Positions 46,342 to 56,206 of a stretch of DNA of 64,000 nt are shown piece after piece. The stretch is from NCBI GenBank assembly GCA_003697085.1, contig RFFU01000084.1, positions 1 to 64,000 on the forward strand. Reading direction: 5' to 3'. The translations under genes and the position numbers were made by a program. How positions within the stretch are numbered: the first letter of the stretch is position 1; every line of letters starts with the position of its first letter. The notes below the pieces were generated by a model. It searched no databases, was not told the origin of the DNA, and saw only the letters and a program-made list of their open reading frames with translations. The stretch comes from Candidatus Hydrogenedentota bacterium (GTDB lineage: Bacteria > UBA8481 > J006).

Positions 46342-47120
46342 GAGGAGAGTTTCTACGCGCGGAGAATGTAACAAAAATTCATCCTCCGCGGCGGTGGGGA
46401 GAGCGGCCGCTGAAGGCGCTGGCGGGTGTCTCGGTGACGGTGGAGAAGGGGGAAGTATTGGGAATAGTGGGAGAATCCGGTTCGGGAAAGAGCACGCTGG
46501 CACGGATTCTTTTGGGATTGGAACCGCCGACGAACGGAAGAGTATTGTTTCGCGGACGGGACATTTCAAGAATGAGTGCGATGGAGCGAAAGGCATTTCG
46601 CCGCCGGGTACAGATCGTCTTTCAGGATCCGGAATCGAGCCTCAATCCGCGGCACCGAGTGGGAACGCTGGTCGGAGATGGATTGCGAATCCATCAGCGG
46701 CTTCCTTCCGAAGTTCGTGAGCGACGGGTGGGCGAGTTATTGGAGTCCGTGGGTCTGAGTCGAGGAGTGGTCAAACGATATCCACATCAACTCTCGGGGG
46801 GCCAGAGGCAGAGGATTGCTTTGGCGCGTGCACTTTCTGTTTCTCCCGATGTGCTTCTTCTGGACGAACCGACTTCGGCGCTGGACGTGTCGGTCCAAGC
46901 AAGAATCCTGCGACTTCTCGATCGACTGCGGCGCGCGAACGACCTGACCTACGTCTTCATTTCCCACGACCTTGGAGTGGTACGAGCCTTTTGCACGAGA
47001 ATTATTGTGATGCGGGAGGGGCGGATTGTGGAGGAGGGGGAAACGGTTCTGGAATCTCCGCGGGAGTCCTACACGCGCCGTCTTCTCGATTCCATTCCTC
47101 GCCTTGCAGCGGACCGATGA
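46338..47120 (+). CDS. Oligopeptide/dipeptide ABC transporter ATP-binding protein (OppF/DppF type)
   Basis: 260 residues. Walker A GESGSGKST, signature LSGGQRQRIALARAL, Walker B VLLLDEPTSALDVSV and ISHDLGVV are intact. It is the partner ATPase of the preceding gene, to which it is coupled (ATGA), together powering a peptide-type importer. It is shorter than typical OppF because it lacks most of the C-terminal extension. Its stop lies six bases from the stop of the convergent purA. Confidence 0.9.
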   Translation: MRGEFLRAENVTKIHPPRRWGERPLKALAGVSVTVEKGEVLGIVGESGSGKSTLARILLGLEPPTNGRVLFRGRDISRMSAMERKAFRRRVQIVFQDPESSLNPRHRVGTLVGDGLRIHQRLPSEVRERRVGELLESVGLSRGVVKRYPHQLSGGQRQRIALARALSVSPDVLLLDEPTSALDVSVQARILRLLDRLRRANDLTYVFISHDLGVVRAFCTRIIVMREGRIVEEGETVLESPRESYTRRLLDSIPRLAADR

Positions 47121-47126
47121 GAACGA

Positions 47127-48724
<1,598 letters not shown>

Positions 48725-48962
48725 TTTCTTCGAAGCAGAATTACTGGAATACCGCCATCCGAAAAGGGATGAGAGAAACGGATTGAGATGGAATATTCGC
48801 TGTGACGTCTCCGGAAAATATCCGGTCCGGGAGGCGGAAAAACAGGGAGCGAACGGAAAAAATGCGGATTAGAACATACAAAAACATCCCCCTCTCCCGA
48901 AGGCTATTGAAAATGCAGGAGTTACAGAGCGCTTGCTCGAAAAATTTTTTTGAAAAAAATGT

Positions 48963-48990
48963 TTGACAATGGTGGGAGAGCGTGCATAAT
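48963..48990 (+). promoter_or_regulatory. Strong sigma70-type promoter for a small RNA
   Basis: TTGACA (48963-48968), 16-base spacer, CATAAT (48985-48990), preceded by an A/T-rich stretch (48938-48962) like an UP element. Transcription should start near 48997, on a perfect TGTACGTACA palindrome (48997-49006) that could be an operator. Confidence 0.82.
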
Positions 48991-48996
48991 TCTTCC

Positions 48997-49077
48997 TGTA
49001 CGTACACGCCCGGCGCAATCGCGTGGCAACACCTGCCCCCCCTCAGGTGCCCCATTCGCCGGGCGTTATATTTTTTT
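48997..49077 (+). ncRNA. Candidate ~80-nt small RNA with a C-rich loop and its own terminator
   Basis: Between a near-consensus promoter and a T-rich tail lies a compact structured segment with no coding potential. The outer stem CGCCCGGCG (49007-49015) pairs perfectly with CGCCGGGCG (49057-49065) and is followed by TTATATTTTTTT, giving an intrinsic terminator. Inside it, CACCTG (49030-49035) pairs with CAGGTG (49044-49049) to display a loop of seven C and one U. Such C-rich loops can bind G-rich ribosome sites. It is not tRNA, SRP, 6S or RNase P RNA. It could also be the leader of the HNH gene, but the terminator argues for an independent transcript. Confidence 0.68.
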
Positions 49078-49344
49078 AAGGAATTTGTTTTTAGGGAAGG
49101 GGGGACAAACCCGCGCAATAATAAGCCGTAACATTTTGCTCTTCCGTTCGAAAAAAGGTTATTTTTGGAAAAAAGAGAAGTGTGATTGATCATCGAATCA
49201 TTGTTCGGCGTGAGAAAAATCGATTCAGTGAGACCGATCGAATATCGAGGAGGGAATTCCTCCGAAAAAAGGGCAGGAAGGAAGCAGAGCAAGGGGAGAA
49301 ATTCTTCGGTTGCGGCGAGAAAAGCGGAGAATTATCATTCCCAT

Positions 49345-49941
49345 ATGCACACGCTCGTTCTCAATCGAAACTTCTATGCAATCCATCTTGTTGATTGGAA
49401 GAAGGCCGTGATGCTTCTTTACACGGATCGTGCTTCGGTCATCGATGAGGAGTACAGAGCGTATGATTTTACCGGTTGGCGGGAGTTGTCACGGACGATG
49501 CGCAAACATCCGTCGGGTTTCGTACACACTCCCACTTTTCGGATTGCGGTGCCGGAAGTCATCGCCTTGAAGTATTACGATAAACTTCCGCCGATGCGGA
49601 TCAAGTTCACGCGCCGCAATGTCTACGAGCATTATCGTTACCGATGTTGCTATTGCGGAAAGAAATTTTCGACTCAGGAACTCAATCTTGACCATGTGAT
49701 TCCGAGAAGTCGAGGGGGAAAGTCAAACTGGGAGAATGTTGTAACAGCGTGTATCCGGTGCAATTCTCGCAAAGCGAATATGCTTCCAGAGGAAGCGGGG
49801 ATGCGGTTGAAGATCACGCCGTCGCAGCCACGTTGGCGCGGACCGACCACGCTTTTGTTGCGACCGGGGGTCAAAGTCAAAGCCAGTTGGCAGAAATTCG
49901 TGGATCTCGTCTACTGGGACGGCGAATTAGAGCGAGAGTAA
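49345..49941 (+). CDS. HNH endonuclease family protein
   Basis: 198 residues from the ATG at 49345, which gives the family start MHTLVLNRNFYAIHLVDWKK; the frame extends back to 49186 without family support. The HNH domain has CCYCGKKFSTQELNLDHVIP, R-S-R-G-G, N-x-V-T-A-C and C-N-x-R-K, with two zinc CxxC pairs. This widespread small-HNH family is often a stand-alone gene of unproven role (restriction, repair or mobile-element nuclease). Its start lacks a clear ribosome site, and its long leader (49078-49344) begins with a G-rich patch (GGGGGG at 49099-49104). Confidence 0.88.
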   Translation: MHTLVLNRNFYAIHLVDWKKAVMLLYTDRASVIDEEYRAYDFTGWRELSRTMRKHPSGFVHTPTFRIAVPEVIALKYYDKLPPMRIKFTRRNVYEHYRYRCCYCGKKFSTQELNLDHVIPRSRGGKSNWENVVTACIRCNSRKANMLPEEAGMRLKITPSQPRWRGPTTLLLRPGVKVKASWQKFVDLVYWDGELERE

Positions 49942-50002
49942 TCCGTTCGATTCCGACGGCGGTAAGTGATGACGGGGAAGAGATGAGAAAGGGCGGGTAG
50001 AG

Positions 50003-50389
50003 ATGATCCTGAGATCCGAGATCGGGTATTCCCTCTTGGAGTATTCCTTGAAGGAGGCGCCGCGGGAGGCTGTGGCGCTTTTGTGGGGGCACGGTGAGAC
50101 GATCACAGCCGTACGGATTTTGACCAATATCTCAAAGGAAGAGGGAGTATTTGAGCTGGACGAGGAGGAAGTGGAGGGCGCGGTTCGGGAATATCAGAAC
50201 TTGACCTTGTTGGGTTTTTTTCACTCTCATCCGACGGATATTCCGGCTCCCTCCGTGCAGGACATCGACGGCGCGGAAGGAACCCGGATTCCCTTTCATG
50301 TGATTCTTTCCCTGAAGCCTCGGCCGTGTTTCCGTTGTTGGCGGATCTTCGGGGGACAGGTTTATCCCGAACGGGTGGATTGGGAATAA
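50003..50389 (+). CDS. JAMM/Mov34-type metalloprotease (M67 family)
   Basis: 128 residues. The JAMM motif is complete: H74-x-H76 in FFHSHP, then S84 and D87 (H-x-H-x7-S-x2-D), with a conserved Glu in EAVALLWG. Stand-alone bacterial M67 proteins deconjugate or trim peptide tags, or act with ThiS/MoaD-like sulfur carriers. No ubiquitin-like or E1-like partner is next to it. It begins 62 bases after the HNH gene, so the two may be cotranscribed. Confidence 0.92.
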   Translation: MILRSEIGYSLLEYSLKEAPREAVALLWGHGETITAVRILTNISKEEGVFELDEEEVEGAVREYQNLTLLGFFHSHPTDIPAPSVQDIDGAEGTRIPFHVILSLKPRPCFRCWRIFGGQVYPERVDWE

Positions 50390-50507
50390 AAGGCGTTCCT
50401 TCGTGGACCGAAGGAAAAGAAGAAATCTTTCCTTTCGGAATTGCGGGAAAGTTGTTTGTCGAAGAGGGGGAATTAGAGTAATTTAGCACCTTGGGGTGTC
50501 GAGAATC

Positions 50508-52328
50508 ATGAAACTGGTCGAAAATGCGGTGAGAGAAGGGCGTTTGCCGAAATGCACCTGGAGGCTCGTTGGGGTCTTGGCGGCGCTTGTGTCGGTTCTT
50601 CCCGTGTCCGCGCCGCTTCGCGCTCTTCAGATCACCTTCCCTTTGGAGGCCCCCAACGGCGAAGTGATCCAAAAACCGGTGACTTTAAAGAGTCGCACTT
50701 TGAAGGAATATTTCGACAAATTTCAAGTCACGTACAAGAGCGATGTCTACCGGTATGGTACCTATGGCGATCGTTCAAGGGCTTTTCGTCCGGACAAGAC
50801 TTATTATCAAGAGTTGTTGGGAATCACGGCGGGGAAGAAACTCCGGAACGATATCCATTACGAAGTCAAGGGAACGCTGCGATATGTCACGGACCCCATC
50901 GTCACTCTCCGCGATGACGTTCACTTCACCTCCCTGGTGGGACTTGTGGAAAAGGAAGATTTCTGGAGGATGCGGTTCGGAGACCTTTACCCTCGACTCT
51001 CCCGGTATTCCTTCAACCGATTTGCCGAGGGGTGGCAAGGAAGTTTGCAACGCGATTTAGGAAGTTTCGCAAAGGTTCGACTCCTGGGGGTCACGGCCCG
51101 AACGGAACGAGAACGGGAAGCGGCGTCGTTGTTGCGAACAGCGTTGGCCGGCGGAGCGGATTTGGCGAGCCAGACACTGGTCCGCGGGCGTCCGCGTTGG
51201 TTCGTGGGTTATCGTTACAGCCATGCGGCGGATAAACTGAATTCTGTGGATAATCATGGGAGCCTCGTGAATGCCCACTCCTCCGTCAGTTCCGCTGTTT
51301 ACGCTTTTCGTCTGAACGGGGGCTGGACGATCACGGGGGAGAATGCGTGGAGTGGGGGCGAACGTGATCGAAAGACAGCATGGGTTCACAAGCGGGGAAA
51401 GGCGTGGTTGACGGACGTAACATGGTTGAAGCCACGCGAATCGAAGCCGTACAGAGGGTTACATCGTCTTCTTCCGTTCGCTCTGCAGGCGAGCTGGGAG
51501 CGCGTTTCGCCGGATTTTCTTACACTACTCGGCGTGGCCGCAACCGATCAGCAGAAATACAGCATTCGAACGGCTCACCGGTGGAATTCTTTTCTGGAGT
51601 GGAGTTTAAGTTACCTCCGGTTAGAGGACAATGTCGAGGAGCAAAAAAGCGTGACGAACATCAGCCGCACAACGACGGCGGGACTGAAGATGCGTCCGTT
51701 TCGCCTCCTCAACGACAAGTATTCGACTTGGATCTCGCGTCTTCCGGATTCCGTTAAGGATATCCGATTGAAGGCCGATTTCCGGTATAACTTCCGTGAT
51801 GCGACCGACGCCACGGTGAACCAGAAGGTCGAGGACTATATCTACTCGTTGTTCTACAGAAATTGGGGGGCGAATTTCCGTCTGGACTACCAGTTCCAGA
51901 TCACGGATGATGACGTCAACGCAAACAACGAGCGGCGTCTTCAAAATTACGGCATTCTTGTCAACAGGCCGTGGACCTGGAAACGCTTCAATCTTCGTCT
52001 CTTCCCCCGGTTCATGTACCGCGTCAGTCGAGACCATTTCCGTTTCACGGGAACCTCGACGGTTCTCCAGACCACGAACTTCGGCATCGGGGCGAATTGG
52101 GAGGAACTGACGGGAGACGTAAACTATCTGATTTTGGACTCGAATCGTACCCCTGCCGGCAACGACTACCTTCAAAACAAGATCACCTTTAACCTTACGT
52201 ATCGGCCTTATCTCTTTCCCGGATTCCAATCCACGTTCACCTACTCCTATTTGGACGACAACGAGGAAGACGCAAGTCGGTCGTATCGGCAGACGGAGAC
52301 ACGCTTGTCGATACGCTATACGTTTTAG
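50508..52328 (+). CDS. Outer-membrane beta-barrel protein
   Basis: 606 residues from the ATG at 50508 (a GTG at 50496 is possible). A signal peptide (hydrophobic core GVLAALVSVLPV, cleavage near APLRA) is followed by about 550 residues of alternating hydrophobic strands rich in Tyr, Arg and Asp, ending in LSIRYTF with a C-terminal Phe, the BAM insertion signal. Many D-x-N and aromatic-girdle patterns fit an 18-22-strand barrel. No named porin family is recognisable. The next gene, 18 bases on, encodes a lipoprotein, perhaps its partner. Confidence 0.78.
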   Translation: MKLVENAVREGRLPKCTWRLVGVLAALVSVLPVSAPLRALQITFPLEAPNGEVIQKPVTLKSRTLKEYFDKFQVTYKSDVYRYGTYGDRSRAFRPDKTYYQELLGITAGKKLRNDIHYEVKGTLRYVTDPIVTLRDDVHFTSLVGLVEKEDFWRMRFGDLYPRLSRYSFNRFAEGWQGSLQRDLGSFAKVRLLGVTARTEREREAASLLRTALAGGADLASQTLVRGRPRWFVGYRYSHAADKLNSVDNHGSLVNAHSSVSSAVYAFRLNGGWTITGENAWSGGERDRKTAWVHKRGKAWLTDVTWLKPRESKPYRGLHRLLPFALQASWERVSPDFLTLLGVAATDQQKYSIRTAHRWNSFLEWSLSYLRLEDNVEEQKSVTNISRTTTAGLKMRPFRLLNDKYSTWISRLPDSVKDIRLKADFRYNFRDATDATVNQKVEDYIYSLFYRNWGANFRLDYQFQITDDDVNANNERRLQNYGILVNRPWTWKRFNLRLFPRFMYRVSRDHFRFTGTSTVLQTTNFGIGANWEELTGDVNYLILDSNRTPAGNDYLQNKITFNLTYRPYLFPGFQSTFTYSYLDDNEEDASRSYRQTETRLSIRYTF

Positions 52329-52346
52329 GCGAAAGGGAGGGAAAAG

Positions 52347-52796
52347 ATGGGAGAGAGAGCGATTTTCCGGAATACAATGGGGCTTGTTTTGTCAGCGGTT
52401 TTCGTAGCCGGATGTCTGCCGGGTACCGGAGCCGGAGCCCCCCCGAGTTCGGCGCCGTCGGATGACGTTTTCATCAGTATGCTTCGGGCGATCGAGGAGC
52501 GGCGCGCGGATCGTTTTGCGGCTGCCGTCGCACTTACCGCAAATCCCGACAAGGAAACGATCTGGCAGAACCTCAATACCTTCCTCGACAATGCCGAAAA
52601 GATCGAACTCGATGTCACCGTCGATCGGCGCATTCACAAGGCCGATGAGGTGATCTACCTCTTCAGCTGGACTCGAAAGTATCAGAAACGAGATACGGGC
52701 GAGACGGTGACGGACAGCGGAGAGTCGGAATGGTCGTTCAGCAATCGAACAGGAAGATATCTTCTTGTGCAGATGACAGGAAACGAACTTTTCTGA
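52347..52796 (+). CDS. Small lipoprotein
   Basis: 149 residues with a lipobox at VFVAGC, so the Cys is the lipidated first residue of the mature protein. A Pro/Ser/Gly-rich linker follows, then a mixed domain with KADEVIYLFSWTRKYQ and TVTDSGESEWSF. GGGAGG precedes the ATG. It is directly downstream of the beta-barrel gene and is likely an outer-membrane lipoprotein acting with it. No family recognised. Confidence 0.8.
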   Translation: MGERAIFRNTMGLVLSAVFVAGCLPGTGAGAPPSSAPSDDVFISMLRAIEERRADRFAAAVALTANPDKETIWQNLNTFLDNAEKIELDVTVDRRIHKADEVIYLFSWTRKYQKRDTGETVTDSGESEWSFSNRTGRYLLVQMTGNELF

Positions 52797-52896
52797 TTCT
52801 TTAACGAAGACGAGCCGGTGTTTTTAAAAGGCGGCGATGGGCCTGTACATGGAAAGGGCGACGTCGCCGACCTGGGGAAACGGTCTTTCGGGGGCT

Positions 52897-53190
52897 TTAG
52901 TTCACCGCGGCCTTGATATTGACGGAAGAAACCCTCGGTACGGCTTCTTCGCTGCTTCCCGTTGCGAGGCCTAATTCCTCGAGCGTCATCCCCATTTCCT
53001 CGGCGGATTCCAGATAGAATCCGACCACCTTTTTCAGCCGCGTAACAGCGATCTCGACATTCCGCCCGTAGGAATAGATGTCGAGTTCCGGGCAGAATGC
53101 CACGAAGGTTGAAGGGTCCTTCTGATAGACTTCGACGGAAAAATACACGCCTGGGTCACCTCCGGTGGTTGTTTTTCTTTCTTCTTCCAT
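52897..53190 (-). CDS. HicB-like (UPF0150) protein
   Basis: 97 residues with a partial RNase-H-like fold typical of HicB antitoxins and their lone relatives: VYFSVEVYQKDPSTFVAFCPELDIYSYG, then EIAVTRLKKVVGFYLESAEEMG. The C-terminus lacks a clear DNA-binding domain, and there is no HicA toxin next to it, so it is probably an orphan member. A perfect GGCGACGTCGCC palindrome (52857-52868) lies just beyond its stop. Confidence 0.75.
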   Translation of the reverse strand: MEEERKTTTGGDPGVYFSVEVYQKDPSTFVAFCPELDIYSYGRNVEIAVTRLKKVVGFYLESAEEMGMTLEELGLATGSSEEAVPRVSSVNIKAAVN

Positions 53191-53374
53191 CGTCCCTAAA
53201 GGAATCGGCTTTCGCGGTCTTCTTCTTCAGCGACTTTAACGGATGGGAAAGCAAAAAAGAGGCCGTCGTTTTCTCAAATGTTGAGATTTGGAAAAGTTTG
53301 TGAAGGAAGCGGAACTTCTTCCGGGAAAAAGTTGTGGAAAAGGGAGACCAGGCGAGTTGGCCAAGAACGATCCG

Positions 53375-53578
53375 CCACGGAGACACACGGAACAAAGAGA
53401 AGAAAGAAAGGAGGAGAAGAAAAAACGAAGATGATTTCGAACGAAAAATTCGTTTTTTTCTCCTTTCGCCGGGGGGACCGGTTCATCTCCTGAATTTTCC
53501 GTTGTTGGAGAAGAAAATCGTCACTTCCTCTTTTCGATTTTTCCCCGTGACTTCTCTGCGTTCTCCGAGTCTCCGTGG
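53375..53578. repeat. 204-bp element with imperfect terminal inverted repeats (second copy)
   Basis: The left arm (from 53375, CCACGGAGACACACGGAACA) pairs with the right arm (53551-53578), whose complement is CCACGGAGACTCGGAGAACG and onward to AGAGAAG. The core again has an A/G-rich left part, a C/T-rich right part and a hairpin with a T-run (AACGAA-AAA-TTCGTTTTTTT, 53440-53459). The ends and the length (204 vs 206 bp) relate it to the element at 19574-19779. The remainder of the 53191-53627 gap shows no gene. Confidence 0.7.
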
Positions 53579-53627
53579 TCTTTCCGATCTTCCAGATGCG
53601 ACGTGCCTCTTTCCAGTGGAAAATTCG

Positions 53628-55727
53628 TCAGGCGGGGAAGTCGGCATCCGTGGAGCGATTCAAGAGGCGAACGGAGACGATCTTCTTTCCGGTTCCTTCC
53701 GCGATTCGATCGGCGATATAGCGGGCATAATCGAGAAAGTTATCCTTTTTGAGACGGGCGAATTTTTCGGCGGGCCAGCGGGGATTCGAAGGGGGCTTGC
53801 AGGTTGCGGCTGAGGAGTGGCCGCCGTCTCCCGGACCTCCCAAAATCGGCATCAAGGTCGAGAGGTCGAGGCTTTGGTCGGTATCGTTGAACCGCCTTGT
53901 CGTCAAGAGATTCGCTCCCCAGGCGTAAAAGAAGTAGTCGAAACGGAAGAATCGTTTCATATAGTTGATGGCCGAAGCCACATTGATCCTATGCTCCTTT
54001 CGCGATTGGAACGGAGCGAGTGTCAACAAAATCCGATGCGGCTTTGCTCCCCCTTTGTAGCGCAACCACAGTGCCTCGAGATCGATATTCCTGGTACTCA
54101 GAGCCTTGATGATTCTTCCGAAACCCTTCAAGGCGGCGGGGACAGCAGCGCCGTTTGTTTCGGTCGGATCGACAAATTCGATCGCGGCGATACAAGCCTC
54201 AAGTTTCGGAAGAACTTTCTCGAGATCTGCTTCATACCGATCAACCACCGCTCTCCAACCGGTTGTCTCCATAATGTTGCGCATATCCTCGTAGGACCGA
54301 ACGAACATCAACTGCTGAGCCATATCAATGCGGGAATGTTTGGAGCCAATCAATTTTGAGAGGTCGATTGCGAGATAGTCGGGATGGGTCCTATCGTCGG
54401 GGTCTTCGATGAAATGGAGGTCCTGTTGATGGGCGAGGCGGCGGAGTTCTTCGAGGCCGGGGGAGTCGAAGCCGCGTTTCTTGAGCATCTCCGCGTGGAT
54501 CAAATCCGCTCCACAGGTTCGCTCCTCGGGCGGTTGTTCCTCTCCCTTGAGCGGGCCGGACATCACGTAGTCGCCGATAAGTCCGTTCCGTTTGAGGTTT
54601 TCCAGGAGTTCGTATTTTTCCGGAGCCATGGGATGATGATCGTCGATGCGGACGAAGAAGGAGCCGTTTTCGACCAGCGCCCGGGCCGCCTCTTCAAGAT
54701 CGGGAATGGCGTCCATCGGAAAATCCGGAAGATAGACCTCACAATTTCGGTGGCGGGCCAAGTGGAGGAACGACTGATGGTAGTTCACAAAATCGAATTC
54801 GAAATCCCGGCCGTAACGGGGAGGAGATCCGTACTTTGCTTCCCACGCCTGAAGAATCCAGGCTCCGTAGAGGGCGTTGGAGGCGATGGTATCGAGGTCG
54901 CCGCCGGCGTCTCCGAGGCGTTGGAGTTCGAGGAGGCATTCGATGAACGCCTCACCATCCTCCGGGGAATGAGAAAAAGCCTTGCGAAGCGCATCCTTAT
55001 ATTCTCGTTCGAGGTACAGACCGCCGTCGGGAGGACGGAGAGAGTCGCGGAAGCGTTCGAGATGATCGACGAAGGCGGGATAGAGCGTGGCGGAAAAGTT
55101 GAGGCGGCGTCCCATTTCCTCGTACACCTGCGCGTAAAGACGATCCACCCAGACCTTCTTCTGCTCCAGAGTTCCCATCGGGGCACCATAGAGTCCCAGC
55201 TTGTCGGAAACCTTGAATTCGGAAAGTTTCGTCCAGGATTTGTCGGGAACCCAATCGGGCGGAGGGGGATAGAGCGGGGAGAGAACGAGTTTTCCCGCCA
55301 GAATTTTATCGATGAGAGCCAGAAAAGGATTGGAATGGGCATCGTAGAGAATATAGCGTGTAAACTCGGAATTTTCGGAGTCGACGTAATAGTTCATTTG
55401 ATAATAGCGGAGTTTACAGCGAAGCAGAGAGGTGAGTTTCCCGAAGGCTTGATGCATTGTATTTCCCCGGCCGTGGATGATGAAGATCTTCTTCTTTTCC
55501 GTTATATCGATCTCCGCGCCTGATCCAACAAGCGGAGAAGGAAGACTCGACGTCGCATCGGGTTCCGGCAACAATTCTCCAATGTCGGCGAGAAGGACCC
55601 ATTCCTCCGTCCCCGCGGGACAGACATAGGTGTTGGGGTCGAGTTTTCGAGCGCGAACGGCCTCCGCGGGCAAAGGCCCCACAATTTCGTTATTCAAATA
55701 AATATAATATTGATGGGGCTCGCTCAT
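53628..55727 (-). CDS. GYF_2-domain protein with a DHH/DHHA1-like phosphoesterase core
   Basis: 699 residues. Residues 5-52 match the GYF_2 fold (YYIYLNNEIVGPLPAEAVR, then EEWVLLADIGEL). After a Ser/Pro linker, IFIIHGRGNTMHQAF (H85) looks like the first DHH strand but lacks the usual D-x-D of motif I. FFVRIDDHHPM contains D363-H364-H365 like motif III, followed by CGADLI and LRRLAHQQDLHF. Near the end LGGPGDGGHSSAAT (H637) matches the DHHA1 G-G-H-x-x-A-A motif. Between motif I and DHH is an insertion of about 180 residues. DHH enzymes cleave oligo- or cyclic dinucleotides; the altered motif I makes catalysis uncertain. It is cotranscribed with the acidic protein 51 bases upstream. Confidence 0.72.
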   Translation of the reverse strand: MSEPHQYYIYLNNEIVGPLPAEAVRARKLDPNTYVCPAGTEEWVLLADIGELLPEPDATSSLPSPLVGSGAEIDITEKKKIFIIHGRGNTMHQAFGKLTSLLRCKLRYYQMNYYVDSENSEFTRYILYDAHSNPFLALIDKILAGKLVLSPLYPPPPDWVPDKSWTKLSEFKVSDKLGLYGAPMGTLEQKKVWVDRLYAQVYEEMGRRLNFSATLYPAFVDHLERFRDSLRPPDGGLYLEREYKDALRKAFSHSPEDGEAFIECLLELQRLGDAGGDLDTIASNALYGAWILQAWEAKYGSPPRYGRDFEFDFVNYHQSFLHLARHRNCEVYLPDFPMDAIPDLEEAARALVENGSFFVRIDDHHPMAPEKYELLENLKRNGLIGDYVMSGPLKGEEQPPEERTCGADLIHAEMLKKRGFDSPGLEELRRLAHQQDLHFIEDPDDRTHPDYLAIDLSKLIGSKHSRIDMAQQLMFVRSYEDMRNIMETTGWRAVVDRYEADLEKVLPKLEACIAAIEFVDPTETNGAAVPAALKGFGRIIKALSTRNIDLEALWLRYKGGAKPHRILLTLAPFQSRKEHRINVASAINYMKRFFRFDYFFYAWGANLLTTRRFNDTDQSLDLSTLMPILGGPGDGGHSSAATCKPPSNPRWPAEKFARLKKDNFLDYARYIADRIAEGTGKKIVSVRLLNRSTDADFPA

Positions 55728-55778
55728 AGACCAACGCGGTTCCGGATCTCCCGCCGGAAAACGCGGTCTTCCCGCCGA

Positions 55779-56042
55779 TTACAGATTGGCGAAGAGATCG
55801 TCTTCTTCGAAGTCTTCGTCCTCCTCGAGGAGATCGTTTTCGGATTCGTCTTCATAGGAATCAAGGATATCTTCCCCGCCCTCGGCGGATTCGTCCAGTA
55901 AATCCGAATCGTCATCCAGGAATTCTTCTTCCTCGCCGGAAAGAAACCGCTCTTCCTCCTCTTCCTCGCGCTCGTCCTCGGCATCGTAGAGGTCAAAGAA
56001 GTAGTTATTCATATCGTCGTCCATCGTTTGTCTTCGTCCCAC
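55779..56042 (-). CDS. Highly acidic small protein
   Basis: 87 residues, 42 of them Asp or Glu, with almost no Lys and no predicted fold. The GTG at 56042 is supported by GGAGG ten bases upstream and by a promoter at 56093-56122; an ATG six codons in is the alternative. Runs such as EEEEEERFLSGEEEEFLDDD alternate with aromatic and Leu residues, as in proteins that mimic nucleic acid or bind basic partners. It stands first in a two-gene transcript with the GYF_2/DHH-like protein. No family recognised. Confidence 0.7.
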   Translation of the reverse strand: MGRRQTMDDDMNNYFFDLYDAEDEREEEEEERFLSGEEEEFLDDDSDLLDESAEGGEDILDSYEDESENDLLEEDEDFEEDDLFANL

Positions 56043-56092
56043 GCGCTCACAGCCTCCGTTGAAAGCGGTTTCGTTCTCTCTCTTTCAGGAAC

Positions 56093-56122
56093 ATTATAGG
56101 ACAAACGTTTCTCATTTCGCAA
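56093..56122 (-). promoter_or_regulatory. Sigma70-type promoter of the acidic/GYF_2-DHH operon
   Basis: On the minus strand TTGCGA (56117-56122), 18-base spacer, and a perfect TATAAT (56093-56098). Transcription should start near 56086, giving a ~44-base leader with GGAGG ten bases before the GTG at 56042. Confidence 0.65.
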
Positions 56123-56206
56123 GATGGAGAGAAAATTTAAACCTGAAACGGGTCGGAGCGGGAATTCGGAGACCTACAGACCGAATCGATCGAGAGTCGC
56201 GATCGA

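Noticed and set aside
48741..49292. Minus-strand ORF of 183 codons across the small RNA
   Set aside because: Composition is not protein-like, there is no ribosome site, and it crosses the promoter and hairpins of the RNA on the other strand.
49186..49344. N-terminal extension of the HNH protein
   Set aside because: The family start is at 49345; the upstream stretch is low complexity without family match.
48997..49344. HEARO/OMEGA RNA of an IscB-type nuclease
   Set aside because: The neighbouring HNH protein lacks a RuvC domain and is the small stand-alone family; the RNA is much shorter than known OMEGA RNAs.
52857..52868. Palindrome GGCGACGTCGCC as an operator of the HicB-like gene
   Set aside because: It lies after the stop of the gene rather than before its start, so a regulatory role for it is unsupported.
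55440..55500. TIR-like nucleotide-binding domain in the GYF_2/DHH protein
   Set aside because: Only the first strand (IFIIHGRGN) resembles it; later TIR features are absent, and the DHH reading explains the strand equally well.
53800..55523. Long plus-strand ORFs (54384-55523 and 53817-54359)
   Set aside because: They are antisense to the GYF_2/DHH-like gene, which has motifs, a promoter and coupling; the plus frames have none.
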